Positions 22,788-33,871 of a DNA stretch of 51,000 nucleotides are shown piece by piece (the first letter of the stretch is position 1; each line of letters begins with the position of its first letter). The notes under the pieces are model-generated. The model ran no database searches and was not told where the DNA came from. It saw nothing but the letters and a program-made list of their open reading frames with translations. A program made the translations under genes and the position numbers. Origin of the DNA: Cryptomeria japonica. Lineage: Eukaryota > Streptophyta > Pinopsida > Cupressales > Cupressaceae. The DNA is taken from positions 474,939,508 to 474,990,507 of the forward strand of contig NC_081405.1 in the NCBI RefSeq assembly GCF_030272615.1, written 5' to 3'.

Positions 22788-23165
22788 TTTGCACAGACGT
22801 GATTTCTCAACACAAATGTGGTTTAAACTGATAGAGACGTAGTTTCTAAAAAATGTGACAATTTCTTGTTGATATTCTGCTATAGGACACACATAATTAT
22901 GTACTACATAGACACAATTTATGAACATAGACATAGTTTTAACAGTTAGAGACATGTTTTCTAATATTTTGTGCAATTCTATCTGGTTGTGAAGTTGTTC
23001 AATGTGACCAAATCTCAATGTTTTTGACTCTTTTTGTGGCAAGAGGACACAATAACAATAAAGACTCAATGTTTGAAAGTGTTTTTGTCCAAAGGATAAT
23101 TTTTTTTCCAAATGTGAAATGTTTTTACATACACTTGAAAACATGGTAGACACAATGTTTCTTTG
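22788..23165. repeat. Gypsy-A leader: degenerate AGACGTAGTTT array
   Basis: Words such as CAGACGTGATTT, AGACGTAGTTT, AGACACAATTT, AGACATAGTTTT and AGACATGTTTT recur every 20-60 bases. On the element strand this is in the untranslated leader upstream of gag. No protein is supported. Confidence 0.6.
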
Positions 23166-24069
23166 TTTTGATTGAAAATGTTTGAGTGTTTTGATCATGC
23201 AAGCACAAATCCTAGGGTTGGACGGGAAAATAGTTGTTGAATCTCACGTGGGGGGTTACCCCAAGCTATGCAATTCAGAGCGAATACTTAGATGCTTGAC
23301 CCCACTAGCTACACCCTTGACACTCACTTCTCTAGGGTAGCCAAGCACCCTTCCCCATGAAAACTCCCCACGGAGAATTTTGTATCTCTACTAAGAACCG
23401 TAAGAATGTGAGCCGCTTCAGAGGTCCAACCTCCTGCGCCAACAACTAGAAGGTTTTTGGCTTCTAACACAAAATGGTGTCTATTAAGGGCATCCATTCA
23501 GGTGGCTATAATCAACAATATGTATGCTTTGTTAAATAGAAGGCCTCCCAACCTATAGAGGTTGCGCTCTATAGGGTTTATCCAGAGAGTCATAAGATCG
23601 TTATAACAACATGTAACACCCTTCGCTTGCAACTTTTGTCACAAACACTTTTATTTATAGTGGCTTAGAAGAGCTTGGCTTTAGCCCATTACCACTTGGG
23701 TCATTCCCTCTCACTTGGCCTTATGGGCTACTCAGGAGGCTGACCCTCTAAAAGGTTAAACAAAAAGAGCTTATTGCTCAAGACACAAAAGACACTTGTT
23801 AATTTTAAGATCCAAAATGAAGTGTTTGCTAATCTAAAGAAGACAAAGCAAGCAATCTCAAAATCAAATATTTGCCAAAGGTCCTACACCAAACTTGTTA
23901 GTAGTTTTGAAATGATACCCCTCCTGCAAGCACACAAGTTAGGTAAATTTTAAGATCCAAAAGACTTTGTAAAATAGGGGCCTTCAACAAGATGTTTTTC
24001 TCCTTTTTAAACAGCTACACCACTTTGTTAGTCGGATCAAAAGAGCTTAGCCCTAAAAACCAAATCTGA
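23166..24069. other. Gypsy-A leader, complex non-coding part
   Basis: About 900 bases of non-repetitive sequence of near-average composition (for example 23240-23480) without an ORF of note. It sits where long 5' leaders of Tat/Ogre-type elements lie. No gene or RNA is recognised. Confidence 0.5.
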
Positions 24070-24540
24070 AAACCCTAAATGAAAGCAAAAATGCAAAACT
24101 GAAAACGCAGATGCAACTATACTAGACGCAGATGCAAAAATAGATCACAAATGCAGAAATATGAGGCAAAGATACAATTTCCAGATCTAAGACCTACAAA
24201 ACAAACAACAAAATGAACACACGATAGGAATCTACATAGACATAACAATATAGCTCATATACGCGATTCCAAAAATCTGTAACTGCAAAATTAAGCAAAA
24301 ACCTTGCAAAACCAAAAACACAACAAGAAGCAACGCAAACATGAAAAGAAAAGAAAAACATGATAAGATGGTACATAGATGCAACTTTAGAATGACATAT
24401 CTGCAAAAACAATAGATAATAAAAAACGCAGAAATAGCAGTCGCAGACGCGGGAAACCGAACATAGATGCGGTCAGATCTGTCGTAGACGTAGAAAAACA
24501 CAGAATCGTCGCAATGTCGAACGTGCAACTTTTAAAAACA
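24070..24540. repeat. Gypsy-A leader: degenerate GACGCAGATGCAA array
   Basis: GCAGATGCAA, AGACGCAGATGC, ATGCAGAAAT, AACGCAGAAATAG and TCGCAGACGCGG follow each other at 15-40 base intervals. The array lies within 60-530 bases of the 5' LTR. Its CG content is notably higher than that of the surroundings. Confidence 0.6.
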
Positions 24541-24581
24541 TAAAATATGCAAACAAGATATCAAAATAAAAGGGTCAAGAG

Positions 24582-24601
24582 TCTCATCGAGCATGCCAAA
24601 A
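24582..24601 (-). promoter_or_regulatory. Gypsy-A primer binding site (candidate)
   Basis: On the element strand the 5' LTR is followed by TTTTGGCATGCTCGATGAG. TGG just after the LTR is the complement of a tRNA 3' CCA. The tRNA is not identified. Gypsy-B has a related TTTTGGTGAACCCGATG at the same place. Confidence 0.55.
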
Positions 24602-25383
24602 TGTATACGGTGAAAATGGATAGTGAAAACAATAATATTGAAAGACTAACAAAGATCCAACCACAAAACCCTAGCCTAACAATGAAATTAATCCACCATA
24701 CACAAATGAAGATACCTAAGATCATGCAAATAAACAAAATAAGCCAAATATGCCATTCACATGTCTAGTAGGGTTTCAATCTCCATTTCTTCCTATCTCC
24801 ATTGATCTTGTTTGATATATTTGCTCTAAGATTTTATGTGTGCACAAGAGCTCAACAAAGAACGAAAATGTGGTTGATAGCTTGATCAGAAGAAGGCTTG
24901 ATTGTGTCATTAGTTAGCTAGATTGATTAGGGTTGATAATGAAGGAAGTATCCTCTTATATAGAGAACACTGTAAGAAATGGAGGGATAAGATTAATAGG
25001 TGTAAAGGATAAATGGTTGGCTATGATTAAAGGGTAGGTAGAGGAAATAATTAAATGATAAAGGGGGTAGGTAAGAGAAGAATTAAGAGATGAGTGACAT
25101 GTGTCATGGGTAGAAAAGACTAATGAATTAATTGAATAAATAAAGATTTACTTAATTAATAAAAGAAGTGGGACCAATTAAACAAATAAAATATTTATTT
25201 AATTTAGGAAAAAGACAATTTAAATAAATAAAAGTATTTATTTAAATGATGAAAGGCTTAGAAAAGGATTAATGAATTCATTAAATAAATAATAATTTAT
25301 TTAATTAATAGAAGACTTAGGATAAAATAATTAAATAAATAAAATATTTATTTAATTAGACAGGACAATTTTAGGTATCTATT
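24602..25383 (-). repeat. Gypsy-A 5' LTR
   Basis: Partner of 1231-2073. It opens TGTATACGG on the + strand. Its far end reads ATCTATT where the partner has ATCTACA, so the terminal CA has decayed. It is followed by GTATC (25384-25388). Confidence 0.87.
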
Positions 25384-25388
25384 GTATC
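25384..25388. repeat. Gypsy-A target-site duplication, right copy (GTATC)
   Basis: Matches 1226-1230 exactly. LINE-A ORF2 resumes immediately after it in the correct frame. Confidence 0.85.
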
Positions 25389-25999
25389 AAATCAGGACAA
25401 TTTAGACTTGCTAAAACCATTCTCATTGGAAGAAATTAGAGAAGTGGTTTTTGGCATGTAGCTAGATAATTCCCCGAGGCTTGATGGGTTTACAACACTG
25501 TTTTTCTAGAAATGTTGGAGCTTCATAGGGAATGATGTTTGGAAGGTTGTTGAGGAATCTAGAAAAAGTGCTACCATGTTGAACTAGTTCAATACTACTC
25601 ACATTGCTCTAATCCCTAAACTGGCCTTTCCCTCCTCATTTGCATATTATAGGCCAATCTCTCTTTGCAATTCTATTTATAAAATAGTCACAAAGGAAAT
25701 CTTTATTAGACTGGCCAAGATTATCCCATCTATCATCTCTCAGTAGAAGGTTGGTTTTGTCCCAAGTAAAGAGATAGTGGAAGGTGCCCTTATTGCTCAT
25801 GAAATAATTCAATCCATTTCTATTCACAAGTTTGAGACCATGATTACCAAGCTTGACATGATGAAGGCTTATGACAAAGTAAGTTGGCAGTTCCTCCACC
25901 AAGTTCTCCTCAAGTTTGGTTTCTCAAAACTTTGGTGTAAATGGATTCTATCATGTATATCTAGGGCCAAGTTCTTTGTCCTCATTAATGGGAGTCTTG
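25389..25999 (+). pseudogene. LINE-A segment 2: reverse transcriptase, N-terminal half
   Basis: The frame continues from segment 1. Visible RT landmarks are EEIREVVFGM, DGFTTLFF (normally PGPDGF), YYRPISLCNSIYKIVTK, GFVPSK, LDMMKAYDKVSWQFL and KFFVLINGS. Stops occur near 25459, 25509, 25582 and 25742. The copia element interrupts it just after the INGS motif, and the next RT block ([10 protein letters not shown]) is found at 49774. Confidence 0.92.
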
Positions 26000-27396
26000 T
26001 GTTGGCATGATTGGCATAACTGATGCAAATGAAGAATGATGACTGAACCGGTAAAGGACTACATTGGGATGAAGAGATTAAGATTGCATGATTGGATGCT
26101 TTTGATCAATTATTTGTGTTGTCATTGATGGCAACTAATCTTTGCTATGTTGTATTTTGTCATCTTAGTCTTTTTGGTCTATCAGAAAGAGCTTACCTGT
26201 AAAAGAACAGGAAACTGGGAATTAAGACCTTAACCGATAAATGAGGAAATGTTTTGATTAGATCTGGCAATTGGTGATGATTGAAGTGTTGCAGTTTGGA
26301 ATGGTTTAAAAAGGGTTTAAGGACCGGTAAAGAATTCTCTTAACTGGTAATGATTTTTGGTTTGGTGGTGATCTACATCAAGTTCAAATGTTGGTGATGA
26401 CATGGCACAAACCGCGTGAAGTGTTTGAATGATGTGTTGACACGTTTGAAGATGGAATTTCTTGGGAAACAACAAAGTGCTTCATAGAGTGTTCTAAGGG
26501 TTTGACTTTGTATTAGATCAAGATGCGGTGATCATTCAATGGTTGTAATTGATTTGTAATTGATTGTATGATCCATTTGATGATCTGTAATGAGTTGTAA
26601 AGATCTGTGATGATCTATGTTGTAAGTCTTAGGGTTTTATAACCAGCTAAGTTGTAAGGTTATTTAGGTTGGTACAGTTGATGTTTGTTGTATTGGTGGT
26701 TTTTTAGAAGAGTGTGAAGCCGAACCAGAGTATGAGATCTGCCAGGGTGTAGTAGATTTGGAGTAGAATTGGATTTGATCAAGCAAGCGGTTAAGTGCTA
26801 TACCCAGATCATTCACTGTTTTTATCCTAACAGTTACAACAATAAAATCTCTTAACCAGGTAGGTCCTAATAGGCCTTACATTGTAAATCCCTTAACTGG
26901 GTAGCTCAACATCTGAGTGTTAAATCCTCTTGCGAGGTTGATCCTAATAGGTCAAAGCTCCTAACAGGGCTCATCATCTAAATCCCTTAATCGGGTGACT
27001 CCTAACAAGGTTTGCTCCCAATAGGGCATCTTTGTAAGCTTCTAACCAGGCTAGGCTCCTAACAGGGCGCATTCCGAAAGAGTGCACAATTTTTGTGGGT
27101 ACCAATTCCCACCGAGGTTTTTTCCCTATTTGGGTTTCCACGTGAAAAACATGGTGTTCATGTGGTGAATGTTTCTAATGTGTTGATTTGATTTACTTTC
27201 AGTTTTTGCATGTTGATGAACACTTAATGAGCAGTTTTGTTAAATCAGTTTAACGGTTGGTTATCAATGATTACCGGTAATGGTAAAGAGTTTATTACTA
27301 GTTTATGATTGATTTGGTGAAGTTTTAAGTTTAAAATTGTTGTTAATATTAATTCACCCCCCCTCTCAGTATTAACCGGATCCTCTAAGATTAACA
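26000..27396 (+). repeat. Copia 5' LTR
   Basis: 1,397 bp, starting TGTTGGCATG and ending AAGATTAACA. It aligns with 47688-49746 after removal of the 676 bp insert there. The 3' third has recurring words such as CCTAACAGGG, AACCGGGT and TAAATCCCTTAA. Confidence 0.92.
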
Positions 27397-27398
27397 AT

Positions 27399-27411
27399 TG
27401 GTATCAGAGCA
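27399..27411 (+). promoter_or_regulatory. Copia primer binding site (initiator Met-tRNA)
   Basis: TGGTATCAGAGC two bases after the LTR is the classic plant complement of the 3' end of initiator methionine tRNA, used to prime minus-strand synthesis. Confidence 0.93.
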
Positions 27412-27466
27412 TTGTTCCTCTGTGTGTAGAAAGCTTAACAACTTGAGGGAAAGATCCCGAAGAAAG

Positions 27467-28384
27467 ATGATGAAGAAGGAGGGTCCCAAGTTTACCAAGG
27501 ACAACTACCGGATATGGAAAGACCAGATGAAAATATACATCAAAGGATTGGGTGCTTAGTATTGGAATCATGTGGTAAACAAGTATGTTGCTCCTACTAC
27601 CAACCCCTTGACACCAGATGAGCTTAAATAACAACAAGAAAACATTCAAGCCTTGGAAGCAATTGTAAGTACTTTATGCGATTCTAAGTATATGGATGTT
27701 CATGGATTAGAAACTGCATTTGAGGTATAGGAGAAATTAGAATTGATTTATGGAGGAGATGAACATGTACAAAGAGCAAAAGAAAAAATTTTAAGAGGCA
27801 AATTTGATGGCATGAAAATGGTTGATGGTGAGAACATTGCACAATATGGTCAAAGGATTAAAGAAGTTGTAGGTGGTATTAAGAGTGTTGGAGGTAAGAT
27901 TAATGACGATGTTGTTGTTAGTAAAATGCTTAGAACTCTCCTACCACAATATGCTATTAGAGTTTCTGTAATTCAAGAACTGAGATCTATTTCTAAAGAT
28001 AAAGTCACTATTGATTCTCTTATTGGAAAGTTGACTACATTTGAGTTAAACAACTTTGATAATAGTGTTTCAAAACTGTCTGAATCTTCTTTTAAAGCTT
28101 TTGTAACCGGTACATCTATGAGGAAAGGAAAGGATATTTGTGATAATCATGACTGCAGGTCTAGTCATGGCGGTAGCAGAGGTGAGGATGATAATGAAGA
28201 TCATCTGATGGAACTTGAGGCACTATTGGCTAAAAGATTTCTGAGAGGCACTGGAAAGTATAAAGGTAAATTACCTTTGAAATGTTTTTCCTGCAATAAG
28301 ATTGGACACATTGCTGGAAATTGTCCTAATGGTGATAAAAAGGAAAAGTTCAGGAAACTTAAAGGAAAAGGACAAAAATATTAA
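27467..28384 (+). pseudogene. Copia gag with CCHC zinc knuckle
   Basis: Starts MMKKEGPKFTKDNYRIWKDQ at 27467, the usual first helix of copia gag (UBN2-like). Stops at 27557 (TAG), 27629 (TAA) and 27728 (TAG) break the first 90 codons; 27743-28384 is open. That part holds the gag core and, near residues 525-540 of the segment, CFSCNKIGHIAGNC, an intact C-x2-C-x4-H-x4-C knuckle. TAA at 28382 separates it from the protease, but the frame is unchanged, so gag-pol was one ORF. Confidence 0.9.
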
Positions 28385-28393
28385 TGTGTTGCG

Positions 28394-31043
28394 GTGGATG
28401 AAGGTGTGACAGATGAAGAATCAGAAGAAGATGGCAATGAGGAGATAGTATTTGTTGTTGTGAAGGAAGATCTGATTGATGAAAAGGCATTGGTGTCTCA
28501 CATAGATAGCAGTGATGAATGGATAATAGATAGTGGTTGCTCACACCACATGACCGGTGATAGAAACAAGTTCTTATCTCTTGAAGAATTTGATGGCGAT
28601 GTGGTAAGGTTTGGTAACAACTCACCCTGCATGGTTAAAGGTAAAGGAACTATTTCATTAAATGGAAAAAGTAATGCAGATAATGTCTTTTGGGTTGATG
28701 GATTAAAATGTAACCTTTTGAGTGTTGGTCAATTAAATGATAAGGGATATTTTCTAGAATTTAAAAGTGGAGTGTGTAGGATTCTTGGAAGTAATGGAGA
28801 ATTGATTGCTACTGGAAAGCAGACAAGAGGTAATATTTTTCATCTGAATACTAATGTGAATAGTTGTTTGGTGGCAAAGATTGAAGACAACTGGTTATGG
28901 CACAAGAGGTTTTGTCATGTGAGTTTTGACAAATTGATAAAGGTTAGTAAATCAAGTATTGTGAGAGGTTTGCCCCAGCTTGTTAAACTGGATATTGTGT
29001 TATGTAATGATTATCAGATGGGTAAGATGAATTATGTATCTTTTAAGAGCAAGTCTTTCTCTTTAGAAAATATTCTAGATTTGGTTCATACTGATCTTTG
29101 TGGTCTTATGAGGACTAAGAGCTATTTTGGTGATAGATATTTCATGATTTTCACTGATGATTTTTCCAATATGATGTGGGTCACTTTTCTAAGAGAAAAT
29201 TCTGAGGCATTTAGTAAATTCAAAGCATTCAAAGCTTTAGTTGAGAAAGAAACCGGGTAGAATTTGAAATGTTTGAGATCTGATCGGGGAGGAGAATTTA
29301 CTTCTGATGAGTTTGTGAAGTTTTGTGATGAACAGGGAATCAAGAGGTAGATGCCAGCTCCTATAACTTTAGAATAAAATGTGATAGCAAAGAGAATGAA
29401 TAGAACAATTGTTTAAGTTGCTAGAACCATGTTGATTCAAGGTGAAGTACCGAAAATATTTTTGAGAAAAGTAGTTAGCACTGTTGTTTACACTTTGAAT
29501 CGGGTACTTGTAAAGAGAGGTAACAACAAAACACCTTATGAATTATGACATAGAAAGACTCCTAATGTAAGTTACTTTAAAAATTTTGGGAGTAAATGTT
29601 TCATTAAATGTGATTTCACTAGAAAGTTTGATGCAAAGTGTGATGAAGGTATTTTTCTTGGTTACTCTACAAAGAGTAAGGCTTTCAAATGTTATAACAA
29701 GAGAACAAAAAGGATCATTGAGAGTGAAAATGTGAAGGTAGATGAACTCTTTGAGAAATCTGATAAGACCAGTAGATCTGAACCTGAGAAAGATGAAGAA
29801 AAACTTGTGTTTATTGAACCAGAAGTACAAAAGAATGATGGGCAGGAAAATGCAGAAATAGGTGCTCAACCGGTAAATGAAGAAAGCGATGAAGAAGATG
29901 AAGAACATGAAGCAAAAGGAACAACATCAGAATCGTTAATACCAAGGTATGTTAGATTAAATCATTCAAAAGAACAAATTATAAGAGATAAAAATGTTGG
30001 TGTACAAACAAGAAGGAAAATCAGAGAAAACTCCTGTCTAATTTCTACTATTGAGCCTAAAACAGTAAGAGAGGCATTGAAGGATGATGATTGGATTAAT
30101 GCTATGAATGAGAAATTGGATCAGATAGAGAAGAACAAGACATGGATGCTTGTTCCCAGACTAGAATAAAAGAATATGATTGGGACTAAATGGGTCTTTA
30201 GAAATAAGTTGAATGAAGAAGGCAGGTTTGTGAGGAATAAAGTAAGGTTGGTATGCAAAGGCTATGCACAAGAAGAAGGAGAAGATTATGGAGAAACCTT
30301 TGCACTGGTGGAAAGATTGGAAGGAGTAGGAATGTTACTTGCTTATGCTACATTTAAAGACTTTAAGGTCTACCAGATGGATGTTAAATCTGCTTTTCTT
30401 TATGGCATCCTTGAGGAAGAAGTGTACATAGAACAACCAGATAGATTTTCTTTGTCTGAGGATAAAGATGTGGTTTGCAAGTTACATAAGGCACTATATG
30501 GATTGAAGAAGGCACCAAGAGCATGGTTTGAAAGATTGCATGCACACCTGATCAAGATAGGATTCCAGCGTACCAGTGAGGACAATAACATATATCTTAA
30601 GATCGATGGAGATAGAGTGTTGATAGCTGAAGTATTTGTAGATGATATAATTTTTGGAGGTGATGATGATTTATGTATGGCTTTTGCTAAGGAGATGAAG
30701 AAGGAATTTGAGATGTCTCTTATTGGTGAGATTAAGTTTTTCATTGGGTTGCAGGTCCAACAATTGGATGGTGGAATATTTATCTGTCAAAGTATGTAAA
30801 GGAAGTGTTGAAAACATTTGGCATGGAGGATTGTAAACCGGTTGGTACTCCACTGGTGATAGGTTGTAAATTGTCTAAACATGACGATTCACCCTCTGTT
30901 GATGAAAAAGAATATAGGTCCATGATTGGTAAGTTGCATTATGTTGCTCACAATAGGCTTGATATTGCACATGTTGTTGGTTTGGTTGCTAGATTTCAGA
31001 AGGAACCCAAGGAGACTCACTTGGTAGCGGTGAAAAGAATATT
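28394..31043 (+). pseudogene. Copia pol, part 1: protease, integrase, RT and RNase H start
   Basis: Protease: WIIDSGCSHHMTGD near 28520. GAG-pre-integrase and zinc region: LWHKRFCHVSFDKL, then CNDYQMGK, where the final zinc Cys is Tyr. Integrase core: LVHTDLCG and IFTDDFSN at about 29080-29165, then RSDRGGEFTS near 29275. An acidic linker spans 29750-29930. RT: GTKWVFRNKL, QMDVKSAFLYG, LHKALYGLKKAPRAW and VFVDDIIFGG (catalytic DD near 30640). The frame is shared with gag to about 30795, where a single shift occurs. In-frame stops include 29258, about 29347, 29375, 29413 and 30167. RNase H entry (VKRIFR) is cut by Gypsy-B at 31043 and resumes at 46785. Confidence 0.93.
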
Positions 31044-31048
31044 CAGAT
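31044..31048. repeat. Gypsy-B target-site duplication, left copy (CAGAT)
   Basis: CAGAT precedes the LTR start TGTCTCATG and is repeated exactly after the right LTR at 46780-46784. The copia RNase H frame is continuous across the excised element. Confidence 0.93.
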
Positions 31049-32046
31049 TGTCTCATGTAAAAGAATTCATCTCTAAAGCATCAATTAGAATTCAAAGGGA
31101 AATCATGAATCCCTATCTAATCAAAGAATTCAAACAAACAGACAATGAAATAACACAATCAAATCAAAATAGGAATTATAAAGTAATTCAATCAAAACTC
31201 CCTATTCTGTGATTGCGTATAACTTCCATTGTTCTTCTCCTCTCTGTGGTATGGTGACTCTTAGATATTGCGCTGGCAACCTACAATTGACACAAAGATT
31301 CAAAGTTCGTGATTGTTGAAAATGGAGAATGAATGCTCAATTTATAGATTTTTGGAGAAGATTGATTGAAAGGTGGAACAGATTGATCAAGAGGTGGAAC
31401 TCAGGTGAGCTCACATGAAAATTGATAGTTGAATTGCTGATTTAGAGGTGAAACTGAATAGATTGAATAGATTAATTGAGTCCACTGATTGAGAAAAAGC
31501 TAACTGAAGGAAGAAAAAGAATGATTTGGAGAAAATTAAGAAGATGACAAAGGTAACTAGAAGATGAAAATAGAGATTGGAGAGATAAATGATTTATTAA
31601 TTAATTTAGCATGTGCTTGCACTTTAACTTAGATTTTCAATTTTAATCTTTGCATGAAATTTAATTCAAATAATTGAATTTATTTTAAATTCAATTTAGT
31701 ATTTGAATATATTTAGAACTTGACATTGATTTTCAATTTGATTTTTGAAATCATGCACATGTAATTGAATTTGGAAGAAATTAGAAGAATTTGAAATTAA
31801 ATGAAATTAGAATTTGGGGATTTGGGAATTGAAGAATTAATTAGCCAATTAAATAATTTAAAGAAACTATTTAATTATTTTAGAAATGAAATTTAATTAA
31901 ATAATAAAGATTATTTAATTGAAAAGATTAAATCATAATTAATCAAATAATAAATATTTAATTAATATTTAGAAAAGGATTGAATGATAAATTGATTAGA
32001 GATAGAAATTGAAAATAGAATTTATTTAAATAATAAAGATTATTTA

Positions 32047-32067
32047 AATTGGGGAATTAATCAAAAT
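32047..32067. repeat. LINE-C target-site duplication, left copy
   Basis: About 20 bases starting AATTGGGGAATTAATC. The right copy at 37725-37745 reads AATTGGAGAATTAATC, with two differences over the full length. The other Gypsy-B LTR (46547-46567) shows the unduplicated site. Confidence 0.88.
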
Positions 32068-32443
32068 AGGTCGGGGATGGCGTGCGTGCAAGGGCTCGTG
32101 AGCGGCCAAGCTAGGGTTTCGAGGCCCTAGCTCGTGGGAGGCATTGTTGCAGGTGTGGTGAGGGAGGGAAGTGCAGGGCGTCGGGGGAGAGCAGAGGGCA
32201 GGGTTTGGCCATGGGTGTGAGGGTAGCTGCGGTGGTTGTCGGGTGGAGTTTGGGTTGCGTGGGAGTAGGGTTACGGACTACTACGGGCCGTGGGTCTTCC
32301 GTGGGTCTGGGGGATTTAGTTGGCCTCTTCCTTTGGAGTAGCTTGGGAGGGGTGGCATCTTAGGGGTCGTGCTTCCTTAAGGGGCCCTTTGGGTTGGGGT
32401 CCTTGGCTTTCTTTTGTTACCTTTTAATTCTTTTTGTGTCCCA
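32068..32443 (+). promoter_or_regulatory. LINE-C 5' untranslated region
   Basis: GC-rich leader (GGCGTGCGTGCAAGGG, GTGGGAGGCATTG and similar) ahead of the ORF1 ATG. L1 elements carry an internal promoter here; no specific box is recognised. Confidence 0.6.
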
Positions 32444-33871
32444 ATGTCGGGTATTGGTGGTGAGGCCTCGCAGGGGGATCTTGCCATGGACTTCCATGCT
32501 GTGGTGGGCTCAAAACCCCCACTTCAGAGTATGAAGACATTTACTAATAATCTTTTCTCATCAGAACCGGGGCCTGAGAGTGCTGGTAGTTCTCGCCTTA
32601 TGAAGATTAATGGTTGTCTGGAGAGATGCAATGAAAGGTCAAAGCTGGTTATTCCTTCTGAGATGATAGCTGGAGACGTTGAGTACTTTTCACAACACTC
32701 GCTATATTGCAAATTTTTGGGAATGAGGGTTTCCTTGCAGTTCTTGGAAAACTAGGTGCAGAGGACTTGGGCAGCGAATGGGGAAATGGAGATTATGCTG
32801 CTGGCAAACAACTATTTCATGGTTACTTTCAACTGCATGGAGGATCGCAATAGGGTTTTTGAAGGAGGCCTGTATTTTTACAACCAAGTGGGGTTGTTCA
32901 TCAAACCTTGGCATACAGGGTTTAACCCTTCGGAGGATCTCCCAAATAGGGTTCCAGTGTGGGTTTGTTTACCATGTTTTCCAGTGGAGTGCTGTTGGGA
33001 GGATGTGTTACAGATGTTGGCCGTACTGCTTGGGAAGCCAGTGGGATCTTCAACGCAAACCCTAGGGAGAAAGGTAACGACCTTTGCACGCATCTATATT
33101 GAAATTGATCTTAGTAAACCTTTTCCAGATGCTATAGATATGTGTGTGGGTTCTTACTCATGGGTTCAATAGTTAGACCATGAGACTTTACCTTTCCATT
33201 GTCATCTATGTCATGAGTATGGTCATTTACAGCGTAAGTGCCCTAGATATAAACCAATGATGTGCCAACCTCAACAACCGACACAGAGTCAAGATAGGGC
33301 TGATAAAGGTAAAGTTGCTATGTCGACCGAGGTTGCGGATGCTGATGGTTTTGTTTCAGTTAAGACAAGGAACATAAATCATGGCTAGAAGAGGTCCCTT
33401 CAGGAGAGACAGGAGGAGGATACCTTTAACAAATTTGAAGCATTGGACGACCTCAGTCAATAGGAAGTGAATCCAGGGTTAACCCCTTTGGACCAAGGTG
33501 CTTCAAGAGGGGGTCCGGAAAGAGTTATGGAGGATTTTACCCAGGCCTTGCTAGTGATTAGAAGCCAACAAATGGAGATGGAGCAGACAGTAGGGGCCAA
33601 GTTGGGACTCACTCCTATTTCAGAGGTGAATTTGGTTGGGGGGGAGGGTTCCCCGATAGCTCTAAAATTGGAACTAGTTGGAGCTAAAATTAACAAGTCT
33701 TCTGTTGACCTAGGTCTTCATCAGAAAGATATTAAGAAAAGTGCTTCAGAGAAAAACTCAAAGGTTGGCAGAAAGAAGGATTTGGAGAAAATCAAATTGA
33801 TGGGAGAGAATTTGGTTGAGTCAGGGTCAGTAAATACTTTGGATTCTCACTTTTCCAATCCTCCTAAATGA
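32444..33871 (+). pseudogene. LINE-C ORF1: DUF4283 and zinc knuckle
   Basis: Begins MSGIGGEASQGDLAMDF at 32444 (first ATG in frame). A single frame is maintained to 33871, broken only by TAG at 32753, 33170, 33386 and 33461. The DUF4283-like domain is at about 32640-33120 (NYFMVTFNCMEDRNRVFEGG, VPVWVCLPCFP). The knuckle CHLCHEYGHLQRKC at about 33200-33243 is intact. The remaining C-terminal part is polar and basic. The ORF1 stop overlaps the ORF2 start as ATGA at 33868-33871. Confidence 0.9.

Larger units (their letters stand above)
1231..25383 (-). mobile_element. Gypsy-A: non-autonomous Ty3/gypsy LTR retrotransposon, nested
   Basis: The element is bounded by two similar LTRs (1231-2073 and 24602-25383) and a GTATC duplication inside LINE-A. 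It runs on the minus strand: a primer-site-like sequence abuts the right LTR, gag and retropepsin read leftwards, and a polypurine tract abuts the left LTR. After subtracting LINE-B and the 4.3 kb solo LTR, about 12.3 kb is its own sequence. RT, RNase H and the integrase core are absent, so it depended on enzymes from a relative. The polypurine tract, a retropepsin with a DGGAG active site and an antisense ORF near the 3' LTR suggest a Tat/Ogre-like lineage, which is inference. Confidence 0.87.

Noticed and set aside
30400-30853. Minus-strand ORFs opposite copia RT
   Set aside because: Shadow frames of a well-supported RT domain on the + strand.
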